Notes under the pieces: model-generated
What the model was told of the DNA's origin: nothing
What the model saw: only the letters and a program-made list of their open reading frames with translations
The model's database searches: none
Source of the DNA: an uncultured Alphaproteobacteria bacterium
Lineage (GTDB): Bacteria > Pseudomonadota > Alphaproteobacteria > Rhodobacterales > Rhodobacteraceae
Reading direction: 5' to 3'
DNA length: 64,000 nt
Assembly: GCA_902596985.1 (NCBI GenBank)
Contig: CACJWR010000001.1
Location: forward strand, 62,001-126,000
Made by a program: the position numbers and the translations under genes
Part shown: piece after piece, positions 25,264-34,641 of the stretch
Numbering within the stretch: position 1 is the first letter of the stretch
Layout of the letters: each line of letters starts with the position of its first letter

Positions 25264-27642
25264 CTAGGACTTATATTCAGTTGCATCTTTAAGTGCTCTA
25301 TCTAAATCAAACTGAGCCTCATCGGCTGTCCTGTCAGTTTCAGCTTCCTCTATTTCATCATCAATTATTTCATTATCTAAGGAGAACAAATTTATTTTTT
25401 CACGTGTGTTACCCGCGATCTTAGATAGTTCAAGCATAGAAGCCGTAATTTCTTCAGAGGAAACAGCATTTGACTCACCGATCCTCTCAAGATTATCAAT
25501 TGCACCTGAAACAGATACAGCCACTTCTTTCTGTTGATCAGTATGGCGATCCACTGTCATCATCATGCTCTCAATATTTTTAATTAAGCTATTAATGTTT
25601 TCCATCTCTGACTTCACTTTGTCCATTCTAGAAACGCTATCATTCGCTTTTTGCATTGCATCGTTAGTTAATGTACTAATATCTTTTACTGATTGCGAAG
25701 ATCTATCAGCGAGCTTACCTACCTCTGTCGCTACAACAGAAAAGCCTCTTCCTGCTTCTCCTGCTCTTGAAGCTTCGATAGAGGCATTAAGCGCTAACAT
25801 TGTTGTCTGCTGCGCTATTTCTTCAATAAGAGATGAAATTTCTGCTATCTTACCACTGTTTTCTGATACTTCATTGGCTAATTCAACCATCTTTTCAGTT
25901 TCATCTGAACCTTTCTTCGCAGTTTTAGACGCCTCTAAAGCGGCTTCACCAGTTTTCTTTGTACTCTCCTCAACTAACTCTCGAAGGTCTTCTGATTCCC
26001 GTACCTTTTCCTGAATATCTTGAGTGGCTTCCACTTGTGCTTTGGCCCCCTCAGCAACTTGCCCAACTGCATCTCCAGCTTGTGAGGCAGCAGTAGCTAT
26101 TTGATCAACGTCAATTAATATGTCTTTTAAAGTTACTGACAATTGTTCCAATGATTTTCCGATATGAACCGCGCATTCTTCAATGTCTCCCTTATAACCC
26201 TTTGGCAATCTTGCCATAAGATTACCCGATGAAACACTTGTGAAAAGCTCCTGTATATCTTTTAACGCTCTCTCAGTTACCTCCAGCATATTATTTACGG
26301 CTTTTCCTGCTTCTCCAATTTCATCTCTTCCGGGGTTTTTAATTCGTTTCGAAAAGTCCCCACTATTTGCAATATCATTTGTTATAGTAGTAAATTCTCT
26401 CATCGGGTTAATAATTGTCTGCCTTGCTACAAGAAACCCAATAGCAACAGCGGCTATGAGTCCTATTATAGCAAGGGTCCAGGTTGTTTCTATTCTTTGG
26501 TCAGTCAAAGATTGATTCTGATCAGATCTTGCATCTATATTTTTTCGAACGTCTTCAATCATAGAAGCTATAGAAGTGGAGGCCGATGATAAGCTAGAAG
26601 ACAAACGCGATTTTTCTATTTTTAGTTGCCTCAGTCGCTTATCGTCTCTCAACAACGCATCTACAAATTTAGGGTAAAAATCAGAGTATTTTTTTACAGG
26701 AGAAAGGAGCCTTTCGGAATAGTTTCCAATAAAATAATCACCAAAAATATTCTTAAAACTTTCGTTGTCCATATAATCTTTCTCAAAGCTTTGTTCTACC
26801 TTTGAAAGGTATGTTGTTAATGACTTTGCTTCCTCAATTTTTTGTTCAAGGTCTTTCAACAGTTGATCATCTTTTTGCATATATTGACCAAAGGTAAACG
26901 CTATAGCGTCTTGGATATTTTTTATCTCTTGGAAAACGGAATTTATATCAAGTAAAATAACTGGTATGCTTGGGAATCCACCCACGTTAGTGCTAATTTC
27001 CTCTACTTCACCAGCCACTGCGTCAGAATCAGTTTGAAAGGTGTAAGTAATTTCAAGTGATTTGGCAGTACCCTCCATTGAAATAGTAAGAGCTTTTTGC
27101 ACGCTCGAACTCATTGAAAACAACAAATCTCGTTGAGTAGATGCACTGAATTGTGTCATGCTTTGAATTTTTTTGGAACGGTCTTGAATTGTGGCTATAC
27201 CATTCTCTTTCAAAAATTTCAGGCTTTCAATTTGAAACGTAAGTTGCTCCTCACCTTCTGTAAGATCTGATTCATTCTCTGATTGTTGATTACTATCACT
27301 ACCTCCTGTAATAAACCTGGCTCTCTTACCTTCTAGAATATTAATCACCTCGGTTAGAGATTTTTGAAAGTTATTTTTTTCTGTTGAGAGTTTTTCAAAA
27401 TCCTGTGAGGCTAATGCCGCGTTTACAGCGCTATTTAAAACCCCCTCATTGATCAAACTTTTCCAATTATCTAGGGCCCGATCAGCATCATTCAACCGGT
27501 TAACTACCGACAAATCCTCACTGATAATTTCATTGTAACTAACTGATAATTCATCAAGGCTCTGACTGGCAAGCACCGAAATTATAATCGTTACTATCGC
27601 CAGTGGAACTAGATCGAGAAGCGACTTGGCTAATACTCTCAT
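25264..27642 (-). CDS. Methyl-accepting chemotaxis protein with large extracytoplasmic sensor domain
   Basis: The 792-residue receptor has a first transmembrane helix at about 8-27 and a second at about 387-409. The extracytoplasmic helical region between them is about 360 residues, larger than the usual 150-200. A HAMP domain follows (about 410-465), then the long coiled-coil signalling domain whose hairpin tip reads [21 protein letters not shown]. That tip normally reads QTNLLALNAAIEAARAGE, so it is conserved but slightly altered. AAGGA precedes the ATG. It is the last gene of the chemosensory operon, 80 bases after cheR, and is presumably the input receptor for CheA. The ligand is unknown; the sensor region is not a family I recognise. 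Confidence 0.92.
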   Translation of the reverse strand: MRVLAKSLLDLVPLAIVTIIISVLASQSLDELSVSYNEIISEDLSVVNRLNDADRALDNWKSLINEGVLNSAVNAALASQDFEKLSTEKNNFQKSLTEVINILEGKRARFITGGSDSNQQSENESDLTEGEEQLTFQIESLKFLKENGIATIQDRSKKIQSMTQFSASTQRDLLFSMSSSVQKALTISMEGTAKSLEITYTFQTDSDAVAGEVEEISTNVGGFPSIPVILLDINSVFQEIKNIQDAIAFTFGQYMQKDDQLLKDLEQKIEEAKSLTTYLSKVEQSFEKDYMDNESFKNIFGDYFIGNYSERLLSPVKKYSDFYPKFVDALLRDDKRLRQLKIEKSRLSSSLSSASTSIASMIEDVRKNIDARSDQNQSLTDQRIETTWTLAIIGLIAAVAIGFLVARQTIINPMREFTTITNDIANSGDFSKRIKNPGRDEIGEAGKAVNNMLEVTERALKDIQELFTSVSSGNLMARLPKGYKGDIEECAVHIGKSLEQLSVTLKDILIDVDQIATAASQAGDAVGQVAEGAKAQVEATQDIQEKVRESEDLRELVEESTKKTGEAALEASKTAKKGSDETEKMVELANEVSENSGKIAEISSLIEEIAQQTTMLALNASIEASRAGEAGRGFSVVATEVGKLADRSSQSVKDISTLTNDAMQKANDSVSRMDKVKSEMENINSLIKNIESMMMTVDRHTDQQKEVAVSVSGAIDNLERIGESNAVSSEEITASMLELSKIAGNTREKINLFSLDNEIIDDEIEEAETDRTADEAQFDLDRALKDATEYKS

Positions 27643-27722
27643 TTAAGCGTCCTTTTTTTGCACTAATCAGGTTAGTTTATAGCTAGTGGTTCATCAATAC
27701 AAAATCTAAATAACAGGTATAT

Positions 27723-28433
27723 TCACCACTTTTTTTTCCAAAATATTGCATTTTTATATTTATTTCTCTCCCAATTGTCTTCAAAAATGTGAGGGTCTGT
27801 ATCACCTAGTATAAGGATCCCACCTGCTTTTACTCCATCCTTTAAAGAGTTAAGCGCCTTCTTTTTTCCTTTTATTGTCATGTGCAACAAAACATTTCTA
27901 CAATAGACTATATCAAATCCGCTACCGTAGGGACCATCCATAAGGTTATGAATATCGAATGAAATACCCCCTTTTTTTAGTGATGAAAATTTTACATCTA
28001 AACTTTTCTTATTATTGTTTAAATGTAGCTGACTTTGAGGAAGCTGCTCGTATTTTTTTAATGACTTGATTTCAGATTTTCTGAAAACAAAAAATGACCC
28101 CGATATAGCCTTTTCTATATATTTTCTGCTTAAATCAGTACCTACTAAATTTTTATCACTTATTGAAGAGAGCATTAATGCAGCAGAATATACCTCTTGC
28201 CCTGTTGAACATCCAGCGAACCAAATACTTGTTTTCTCGGTCGACATTTTTTTTACCAGTTCTAGGTGGGAGAAACTTCTAAAAAAATAGCTTTCGGGGT
28301 TGGTAAATAGATGCGCAATTTCATGAACATCTGAGGATGAAAGCAGCTGAATTTCTTTTTGCAAAAATCCAATGCTTTTTTGATCTAGTTTAAGACCAGT
28401 ATTTTCTATTAAATCCTTTGGGTTGTAATTCAT
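27723..28433 (-). CDS. cheR: CheR-type chemoreceptor methyltransferase
   Basis: This 236-residue protein methylates glutamates of chemoreceptors with S-adenosylmethionine. The SAM-binding motif reads IWFAGCSTGQEVYSAALML and the CheR hallmark DIVYCRNVLLHM is present near residue 175. FFRSFSHLELV corresponds to the FFRe segment of the family. It is short (CheR is usually 270-290), mainly because the N-terminal helical domain is reduced and the beta-subdomain is compact. It lies in the che operon between the unknown 111-residue gene and the receptor. Confidence 0.88.
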   Translation of the reverse strand: MNYNPKDLIENTGLKLDQKSIGFLQKEIQLLSSSDVHEIAHLFTNPESYFFRSFSHLELVKKMSTEKTSIWFAGCSTGQEVYSAALMLSSISDKNLVGTDLSRKYIEKAISGSFFVFRKSEIKSLKKYEQLPQSQLHLNNNKKSLDVKFSSLKKGGISFDIHNLMDGPYGSGFDIVYCRNVLLHMTIKGKKKALNSLKDGVKAGGILILGDTDPHIFEDNWERNKYKNAIFWKKKW

Positions 28434-28446
28434 TAAATTACTTTAA

Positions 28447-28782
28447 TCACAAGATCAAAATAGCTACTCTTTTATTATCAAGGCTAATAAATTTATATTT
28501 TTTTTCTAGGTATTGCCTGAAACCCATTGCATTAGATAAAATCGATCCAATTTCTTGCACTGGTTTGTTTTCCAGTGGAATCACCTTGCCATCGACCCTT
28601 AATAAGGAATACTTTGGCTTCAAGTTCTTGTATTTTTCGCTTTTACAAAACGCCACCAAGTCTTTGTCTTTAAACTTTCCTTCTTTTATTTTATCAATTT
28701 TATGCAGTTCTGAGGCTATCCAGGTATCACCCCAAAAGCCTACAATAAATGTACTTTTGTCCTTTTTAGGCAGCTCTTTCAT
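28447..28782 (-). CDS. Uncharacterised small protein encoded inside the chemosensory operon
   Basis: The gene encodes 111 residues and overlaps the end of cheA by 17 bases, with cheR 13 bases downstream, so it is certainly part of the operon. It has no signal peptide or transmembrane helix. Alternating hydrophobic patterns (STFIVGFWGDTWIA, YSLLRVDGKVIPL, YKFISLDNKRVAILIL) suggest a small beta-barrel, and the order is faintly reminiscent of a CheW domain, but the match is too weak to call. The operon otherwise lacks a plain CheW. An adaptor role is therefore a reasonable hypothesis only. Confidence 0.6.
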   Translation of the reverse strand: MKELPKKDKSTFIVGFWGDTWIASELHKIDKIKEGKFKDKDLVAFCKSEKYKNLKPKYSLLRVDGKVIPLENKPVQEIGSILSNAMGFRQYLEKKYKFISLDNKRVAILIL

Positions 28783-30406
28783 TTATTTCAAATAGCTTCT
28801 CTAAGTTTGCTCTGAAAATGATGTTTCTATCTTGATCTACTGTAGTACCAGATACAAATGGTAGTTTTGACACTAAGGGATCAGGCTCATCAAATACATG
28901 TTCAGAATAGGAGAGTTTGCCTTTATAGCTTAAGGCAAAGGCTTTTTCGTTCATATTAATCAAAATTATCTTCTCTTCTAAATCATCAATATTTTCGGCT
29001 AAATTACCAAATAAATCGGACGCATTGTGTACAGGAATTATATTCTTTTCGTGTACGATGCTGCGGATGGTGGAATGCTTTTGAAAGTCAACCTGAGCGA
29101 CAGTTCTAATCCACTGTATGGACCGTGTTGGAAAGGCGTATATAGTCTTTAGATCACTCAAAACAAGACAATCCTCTGTACTTACTATATTTGGTATCCT
29201 TAAAAAAAATTTTGTACCAATGCCGGCATCAGAAACAACATTTATAGACCCCCCCAATGAGGAAATATTTTTCTTAACCACGTCCAATCCAACACCTCTA
29301 CCAGAGGTTTCACTTACATCACTCTTCGTCGAAAACCCAGGTTGAAAGATAAAATCATACACTTGTAAATCCGATAACTTCTTAATATCGTCATCCGAGA
29401 GCAGTTCGATTTGACGTAATTTTTCTTCAATTTTTTTCCTATCGAGACCTTTTCCATCATCGGAAACTGTTATTAAAAGACCATCTTTCTCCTTACTAAA
29501 GTCTAGATCAATCTTTCCGTTTCCTTTTTGTCCTCTTTCTTCATTTTTTTCTATACCGTGATCAACTGAATTTCTCAAAAGATGCATTAATGCGGACGAC
29601 AGCACATTAATAATTGTTCGATCTGCTCTTTCATTGTCTCCTGAAACACTAAACTCAATATTTTTATTTAAACTTGTAGCAGTTTCAAAAACATCTCTCT
29701 TCAAGCGTCGTATTAAGGAATTGACGGAGACCAGTCTAAGATCTGTGACTGCTTGATTTAATGTAGTGACTTCCGTTTGAAGAATATCTATTAATTTTTC
29801 TACATTTTCTATAGATTGTGCATTTTCCAGACTAAGTTTTGCCATGTTCTTCAAAACATTTACCTGTGAAGAAACTAGCCCTGCTTTATTAAACAAAAAA
29901 TCAATAGACTCCAAATCTACAGTTGCAAATCGATCACTCTTATCAGAAACTGAAATTTGATTATTGAATTCTTTTTGTTCAATGTTTTTTGAATTAATAT
30001 CCACTTGAAATTCGGTTGTTTCAATCGAAACAATGAGCTGCTTTGCAGCATCCAAATTTTCGTCGACTATTTCTTTTCTTTCCTGTGAAGATAATGATAT
30101 TACATTCTTTAAGACATCAATACACTTCAGTAATACACCCCTAATTTGATTATTAAGTAGCATTTCGCGAGATCTTATTTTATCAATAACATCTTCAATT
30201 AAATGGGTGAGTTCAAGGGTCTGACTCAGTCCAACTGTTCCGAAAAGACCTTTAAGAGAATGAAAGGCTCTAAATAATGAGTCTATTTTAGTCCCCTCAT
30301 TAGCATTTAAATTGGTATCAAGTAGAAGATCTTCGCTTGAGGTGCAGTGCTCCATTGCCTCTGTTTCGAACTGCAACCATATTTCGTTTAAAAAATCTCT
30401 TTCCAA
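28766..30406 (-). CDS. cheA: Chemotaxis histidine kinase CheA
   Basis: The 546-residue kinase has a P1 phosphotransfer domain (about 1-110) with the phospho-accepting histidine in FRAFHSLKG at residue 49. A dimerisation region follows (about 170-240), then the HATPase domain with LRNSVDHGIE (N box), VSDDGKGLD (G1) and GRGVGLDVV (G2), and a C-terminal CheW-like P5 domain from about 410. A P2 CheY-docking domain between P1 and P3 is not obvious, so P1 is joined by a short linker. The start appears to be TTG. The gene lies ten bases after cheY. Confidence 0.93.
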   Translation of the reverse strand: MERDFLNEIWLQFETEAMEHCTSSEDLLLDTNLNANEGTKIDSLFRAFHSLKGLFGTVGLSQTLELTHLIEDVIDKIRSREMLLNNQIRGVLLKCIDVLKNVISLSSQERKEIVDENLDAAKQLIVSIETTEFQVDINSKNIEQKEFNNQISVSDKSDRFATVDLESIDFLFNKAGLVSSQVNVLKNMAKLSLENAQSIENVEKLIDILQTEVTTLNQAVTDLRLVSVNSLIRRLKRDVFETATSLNKNIEFSVSGDNERADRTIINVLSSALMHLLRNSVDHGIEKNEERGQKGNGKIDLDFSKEKDGLLITVSDDGKGLDRKKIEEKLRQIELLSDDDIKKLSDLQVYDFIFQPGFSTKSDVSETSGRGVGLDVVKKNISSLGGSINVVSDAGIGTKFFLRIPNIVSTEDCLVLSDLKTIYAFPTRSIQWIRTVAQVDFQKHSTIRSIVHEKNIIPVHNASDLFGNLAENIDDLEEKIILINMNEKAFALSYKGKLSYSEHVFDEPDPLVSKLPFVSGTTVDQDRNIIFRANLEKLFEINERAA

Positions 30407-30415
30407 TCCTCTAAC

Positions 30416-30835
30416 TCATCCAATTTGATCAAATAATGATTTTATCATAGCTATCAATTCGTTTCCTCTCTTTGCGGCTAACGAGGGATCAACAGCGCCA
30501 CTTGGCTTGTCAATAACTCCGTCAGCCGACAATTGCTTCACTTTAACAGAGTAGCTACTTCCAAGCTGAGCAAGCGATGAGACAATTATTACTTTAACAT
30601 CATGCTTTAATCTGATTTCTTTAAGCGCTTCAACACCATCCATAACCGGCATTTCAATGTCTAAAAGAATTAGGTCAACTTTATTAAGTTCTAGTAAGTC
30701 TAGTGCTTCTCTACCGTTCTCAGCTTCATAAATTTTGGAAAAAAACTTCATACCATCTACTATATTTTTTAACAAAAAACGCATAAGTTTGCTGTCATCA
30801 ACTATCAAAACTTTTCTATCTTTAATTTTATTCAT
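30416..30835 (-). CDS. cheY: CheY-like single-domain response regulator
   Basis: The 139-residue receiver domain has the acidic pocket VDDSK near the N-terminus, the phospho-acceptor aspartate in LILLDIEMPVMDG, the threonine/serine position in VIIVSSLAQ and the conserved lysine in VIDKPSG. There is no output domain. A slightly long loop after beta-4 (LGSSYSVKVKQLSA) resembles the receiver of CheB-like proteins. It sits between cheB and cheA with very short gaps and is the likely output of this pathway. What it acts on is open, because no flagellar or pilus gene lies in the window. Confidence 0.92.
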   Translation of the reverse strand: MNKIKDRKVLIVDDSKLMRFLLKNIVDGMKFFSKIYEAENGREALDLLELNKVDLILLDIEMPVMDGVEALKEIRLKHDVKVIIVSSLAQLGSSYSVKVKQLSADGVIDKPSGAVDPSLAAKRGNELIAMIKSLFDQIG

Positions 30836-30838
30836 TTC

Positions 30839-31873
30839 CTATAACGCCGTTAAATATTTCTCTTGCAAAAGCTTACCTATGCTTTCTGGATCAGATACCG
30901 CAGAGTGGCACCCTTCGTTTATTATAGCCAGAGGCATTGTTCTCGCAACCGAAGTTTCGGGGGACTGAACATAAACGCTACCACCCATTCTATAATGTTC
31001 CCTCACGCCTTGTATACCATCATTACACAAGCCACTTAACACGACAACATCGGAGACCAGATCAATCAAATGTGCACTTAATAGAAAATTGTCTAAGTTA
31101 GGAGTAAAACTTCTATCCATCCTTAGATCCTCGTATTCTATATCTATATTATCTCCATTTCTAACCAATTTGGCATTGTAACCTCCTCGCAAAAGAACAA
31201 CTTTTCCGACTTGCATTGGTCCCTCAAACGTAAGAGGTTTGGTCTTCTCATCAACGACAGTATTAAACCGGTTTATTAGTACTTTTTCTATACCTAAAGG
31301 AATATGAATACCGATAACGATTGGAACTTCTATCTTGTCTGTAAACTCAAGAATTTTTTCTATTGGGCTTAATGAACCTGCGGAACCTATAATAGATATA
31401 AAGTCTGCCCTGTTTTTAACAACAGATTTGCTTAGATGATTTTCCGACGAAGTGGCTCTAATTTCTTTTTTCAAGATATTATCTTGAGTGAGAAAATTTA
31501 TGTATTTATCGATTTCTTTTTTTAAACTATTTATATCGAATCCTTTTCCTAAAGAATTTTTTTCAATAAATCCTATAGCGCCTGCTTTCAGAGCATCTAT
31601 AATTTTAGGCTGGTTCGATTTATGAAATGCGCTTATAAGCAAACACTTGGTTTTAGCTTCTCCACCGATAACTGTTTTTAAAAGTTGTAAACCATCTAAA
31701 ACTGGCATCTCGAGATCTGAAATTATTAAATCAACAGGATCTCGCGTATTTTTTTCCAAAGCAACTTTTCCGTTCTCAGCTTCCCAACAAAAATCCGTGT
31801 TAGACAAATCATTTAATATCTGCTTGATAACCATTCTTGTAAATTTTGAATCATCAACTACGGCAATTTTCAT
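30839..31873 (-). CDS. cheB: Chemoreceptor methylesterase / response regulator CheB
   Basis: The 344-residue protein has an N-terminal receiver (phospho-acceptor aspartate in LIISDLEMPVLDG) and a C-terminal methylesterase domain from about residue 155. In the esterase part the nucleophile loop reads IIGSAGSLSP, where classical CheB has IGASTGG; with a one-residue shift the serine still aligns. The histidine (IGIHIPLG) and aspartate (LCNDGIQGV) of the triad are kept. It removes methyl groups from receptors, opposing CheR. It overlaps the multi-CheW gene by 4 bases and precedes cheY by 3 bases. Confidence 0.88.
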   Translation of the reverse strand: MKIAVVDDSKFTRMVIKQILNDLSNTDFCWEAENGKVALEKNTRDPVDLIISDLEMPVLDGLQLLKTVIGGEAKTKCLLISAFHKSNQPKIIDALKAGAIGFIEKNSLGKGFDINSLKKEIDKYINFLTQDNILKKEIRATSSENHLSKSVVKNRADFISIIGSAGSLSPIEKILEFTDKIEVPIVIGIHIPLGIEKVLINRFNTVVDEKTKPLTFEGPMQVGKVVLLRGGYNAKLVRNGDNIDIEYEDLRMDRSFTPNLDNFLLSAHLIDLVSDVVVLSGLCNDGIQGVREHYRMGGSVYVQSPETSVARTMPLAIINEGCHSAVSDPESIGKLLQEKYLTAL

Positions 31874-33258
31874 TGAGACATATCCAAAAGCCGCTGCTTA
31901 AGATTATCTTGATTTAGAAGATACATAGATTTGCCACTTACGCGCAGTTTACGTGCAGCAACTCCCTTAAACCTTGCATCAAAATATTCATCAGACTCCA
32001 ATAATGTTGAGTCAATTTGCATGTCGCTCAAGGAAGAAACCATTAAACCAAATTGAAAATTATTATAATCAAAAAATAGCACCTGCTGAGAATCCTTGGA
32101 ATTATTTAAGCCTAAGACAGTATTGAATTCAAAAATGCTATAAATTTTTCTATTGAACTCTGTATACATGAGATTTTTCTTACTGTTTTTGTTAACTTTC
32201 ATTAGTTTTATCGAATCGACCTTGAGCAACTGGCTCAACGGAAAAATAAAATTAAGGTCTCCTTCGTTTATTACTATGTTCTTCACTAAATTTTTTTGTC
32301 CACTTTCTCTCTTTAAAGATCTAAATGGCGAAAATGGTAAACTTTCAGTGAACTTCTTCAGTAAGTTGAGTTCAACAATATTTACCTGATTATTGTTGTT
32401 ATCGTAAAACGAATATAATGAGTGCTCCTCAAAGATGGAACCAAGCCTACGAAAATCCCAGTTATTTTGTCTTGAAATTTTCAATGAAATTTTCTTTATT
32501 GAAGCTGTATCAATCTCTGAAATATAGCAATCATTGTCAGTTGCAAAAGCTAAAACTTGATTATTACCTTTGTCATCGCTTGGAACAAAAACTTGAAATA
32601 TATTTTTTCTCTTTTCAGTTGATATTAAGGGACAAATAAGGTCATCAAAGTCGGCTAGAAAGAAGCCGTTGAAACTGTTTGTATCTAGTAACTTCACCGT
32701 ATCCATGTGATATACTCTTCTAACCTTGGTGAGATCAAAAGCAAAAAATTTACCATCTATATCAAATGTGAAGTATTTTTCTATTGTGGTTTTTTTTGAT
32801 TTTTCAAACTCAATTTCACCAACAGTGACCTTTTTCTCTTTTGGTGCCTCTAAAGAATTGTGTAGCTCCAAGTTCTTTACATCAATTACTTTTACCAATC
32901 CATAGTCATCCAAGTTTTCAATTTGAAAAATTTTCTCTTGTGATTTTTTGAGCAAAGAGTTGTTCTTCCCCTTGAGGGTACAAAAGCTCAAGATTTCATC
33001 TGCCAGAATGGCAAATTCATAATTCTCATCAGTGATAAAGATAGCGTATTTTGGTATGTCATCTTTTCTCTTTCTTTTACCGATAATGTGCCTCGGATCA
33101 ACTAACATAAAAACCTGCGATTTAAACTCAATTATACCTACCGCAGGCTTTTTTATGTCTGGTATATTGATTACATGATCTAAAGGTTGAATGCTGGAGA
33201 GAAAACCTTTTTCAATCGCTAACAGTTCATCGAACCTTCTAAATATTAAGAGATCCAT
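31870..33258 (-). CDS. Multi-domain CheW-like scaffold protein
   Basis: The 462-residue protein is the first gene of the chemosensory operon. I read three repeats of a CheW-like beta-barrel pattern: about 1-130 (LLIFRRFDELLAIEKGFL to VKVIDVKNL), about 150-300 (KYFTFDIDGKFFAFDLTKV to NIVELNLLK), and about 320-460 (NIVINEGDLNFIFPLSQLL to SMYLLNQDNL). Each has a strand-rich start, a VD or FD turn and a late strand of the kind seen in CheW. Sequence identity to CheW is low. A tandem adaptor could bridge several receptors or kinases. No single-domain CheW is in the operon, so this protein is the likely coupling factor. Confidence 0.62.
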   Translation of the reverse strand: MDLLIFRRFDELLAIEKGFLSSIQPLDHVINIPDIKKPAVGIIEFKSQVFMLVDPRHIIGKRKRKDDIPKYAIFITDENYEFAILADEILSFCTLKGKNNSLLKKSQEKIFQIENLDDYGLVKVIDVKNLELHNSLEAPKEKKVTVGEIEFEKSKKTTIEKYFTFDIDGKFFAFDLTKVRRVYHMDTVKLLDTNSFNGFFLADFDDLICPLISTEKRKNIFQVFVPSDDKGNNQVLAFATDNDCYISEIDTASIKKISLKISRQNNWDFRRLGSIFEEHSLYSFYDNNNNQVNIVELNLLKKFTESLPFSPFRSLKRESGQKNLVKNIVINEGDLNFIFPLSQLLKVDSIKLMKVNKNSKKNLMYTEFNRKIYSIFEFNTVLGLNNSKDSQQVLFFDYNNFQFGLMVSSLSDMQIDSTLLESDEYFDARFKGVAARKLRVSGKSMYLLNQDNLKQRLLDMSQ

Positions 33259-33412
33259 TGTATTTAATTTTTTTTCATAGTGATATTTCAGGTAATACTA
33301 TCTTCGAGTTGACTAAAAAAAAAACAAAAAAAGTATATCATGTTTGAATAAAAAATTGATTTGATAGTTAAATTACGTATAAGTTAGTCTCAAATTTGAA
33401 CTGCAAAAAATT

Positions 33413-33757
33413 ATGAAAATTGGTCACAATTTTATTAAAAACCTATTCCATTCTACCATAATAAAGGTGGAAAAAGGTAATCCTATTCCTCTTGGAAACC
33501 ATTTCTTCTTTATAAATAATGGAAAAGTTTCAGGAAAGATAGGAGCAAAGAAACATATACCTTTTTCTGCTCAGAGTGGTCAGTTTTTTTGTTTGAAACA
33601 ATTGATTGATCCAGACGAAAAAGTTGTAAATGCAGTTGCAGAAACAGATCTCGATTTAACAATAATAAATTTTTCAGAACTTGAAAAATTGCTCAAAGGC
33701 ACTGATAAAAACTTAAGTGCATTAATCAAGTCTCTGATTTCACAAGGTATTTATTAA
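33413..33757 (+). CDS. Minimal cyclic-nucleotide-binding-fold protein (degenerate)
   Basis: The 114-residue protein is essentially a lone Crp-like beta-roll: IIKVEKGNPIPLGNHFFFINNGKV matches the first strands, and LTIINFSELEKLLKGT the last strand and helix, split here from a continuous domain. The phosphate-binding cassette lacks the usual arginine (LIDPDEKVVNAVAE), so cAMP binding is doubtful. It starts 154 bases from the divergent chemosensory operon and its stop overlaps the start of the next gene (TAATG). It may be a protein-protein interaction module. Function unknown. Confidence 0.68.
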   Translation: MKIGHNFIKNLFHSTIIKVEKGNPIPLGNHFFFINNGKVSGKIGAKKHIPFSAQSGQFFCLKQLIDPDEKVVNAVAETDLDLTIINFSELEKLLKGTDKNLSALIKSLISQGIY

Positions 33758-34641
33758 TGTCTTCCGATTTTGATTTTGGAGAATTTCTTGATGAATCAAA
33801 TCAGTCTGACTTGATGATCCTATGTTTGGACTTATTTGGTATCTTGACAAAATTCCAAGTTGATCACAATAAGCTGGAAGCAGCAAAGATCGAGATTTTA
33901 AATAATCAATTAACAAAAAATTTTGAAGGTTTCAGGTCTGCAATATCAAATCTTTCAGGTGGGGATAAAAGTTCACAAATTAATTCAATGAAACACATTA
34001 ATTTGATGGTTGATACTTTAGTTGGAGATTCAAAAAGTACGGAAAAATTTACGAAGATCGAGAAGGATGTAAAGGAATCAATCGATAGATTAATAAAGGG
34101 CATTGATTCAAATGGTGATTTATTCAAGTTAGTCCAAGTTTACAATTTTTTACCCAATAAAAAAGAGATAGCAATATTATTGGGGCGTATCACTGATTAT
34201 GAGCTGAAAGAGGCTAAGACGATGGAAAAGGTGAAATCTGCATTGCTTAAAGATGACGTTGAGGTGTTGCTTTCCAAAATTCTTTCTGAAATTTCAGACG
34301 AAAGTGCTTCTGGCTTTATTTCCGATAATATTGCAGATATTTTTCAGAGGAGAGGGGTTGACTTTCACATCGCAGGCCTTGTCACAAAAGAGTCCCTTGA
34401 AAATTTAAGTGATGAGCAACTTAAAAATAACGTTCTTCTTATGGTAAATTTTAGCGAGGATATATTCACATCAAATCCGGAATTTCTAGAGAATATTCAG
34501 TCTGATACCAACGTATTAACAAGCACTTCCGGTGTAGATAAAGATACCTTTGACATGTTGCTTCTCTTGAAAAATGAAAGAAGGGGAGATATGTTCGACA
34601 AATATCCAGTGAAAGTCAAAGAATATAGTGTGTTTAAATGA
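33757..34641 (+). CDS. Uncharacterised helical protein between two CNB-fold genes
   Basis: The 294-residue protein is hydrophilic, acidic and largely helical by composition, with no signal peptide, transmembrane helix or catalytic motif that I recognise. Its start overlaps the upstream CNB gene (TAATG) and its stop overlaps the downstream CNB gene (ATGA), so the three products are probably made in fixed proportion. A SDLMILCLDLFGIL segment near residue 17 is the most hydrophobic stretch. The position suggests that it works with the two flanking beta-roll proteins, perhaps as a scaffold, but nothing in the sequence proves it. Confidence 0.65.
   Translation: MSSDFDFGEFLDESNQSDLMILCLDLFGILTKFQVDHNKLEAAKIEILNNQLTKNFEGFRSAISNLSGGDKSSQINSMKHINLMVDTLVGDSKSTEKFTKIEKDVKESIDRLIKGIDSNGDLFKLVQVYNFLPNKKEIAILLGRITDYELKEAKTMEKVKSALLKDDVEVLLSKILSEISDESASGFISDNIADIFQRRGVDFHIAGLVTKESLENLSDEQLKNNVLLMVNFSEDIFTSNPEFLENIQSDTNVLTSTSGVDKDTFDMLLLLKNERRGDMFDKYPVKVKEYSVFK

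Noticed and set aside
30839-31873. CheB scored at first as lacking its catalytic serine
   Set aside because: Shifting the alignment by one residue places the serine of GSAGS on the catalytic serine of ASTGG, so loss of the nucleophile is not supported.
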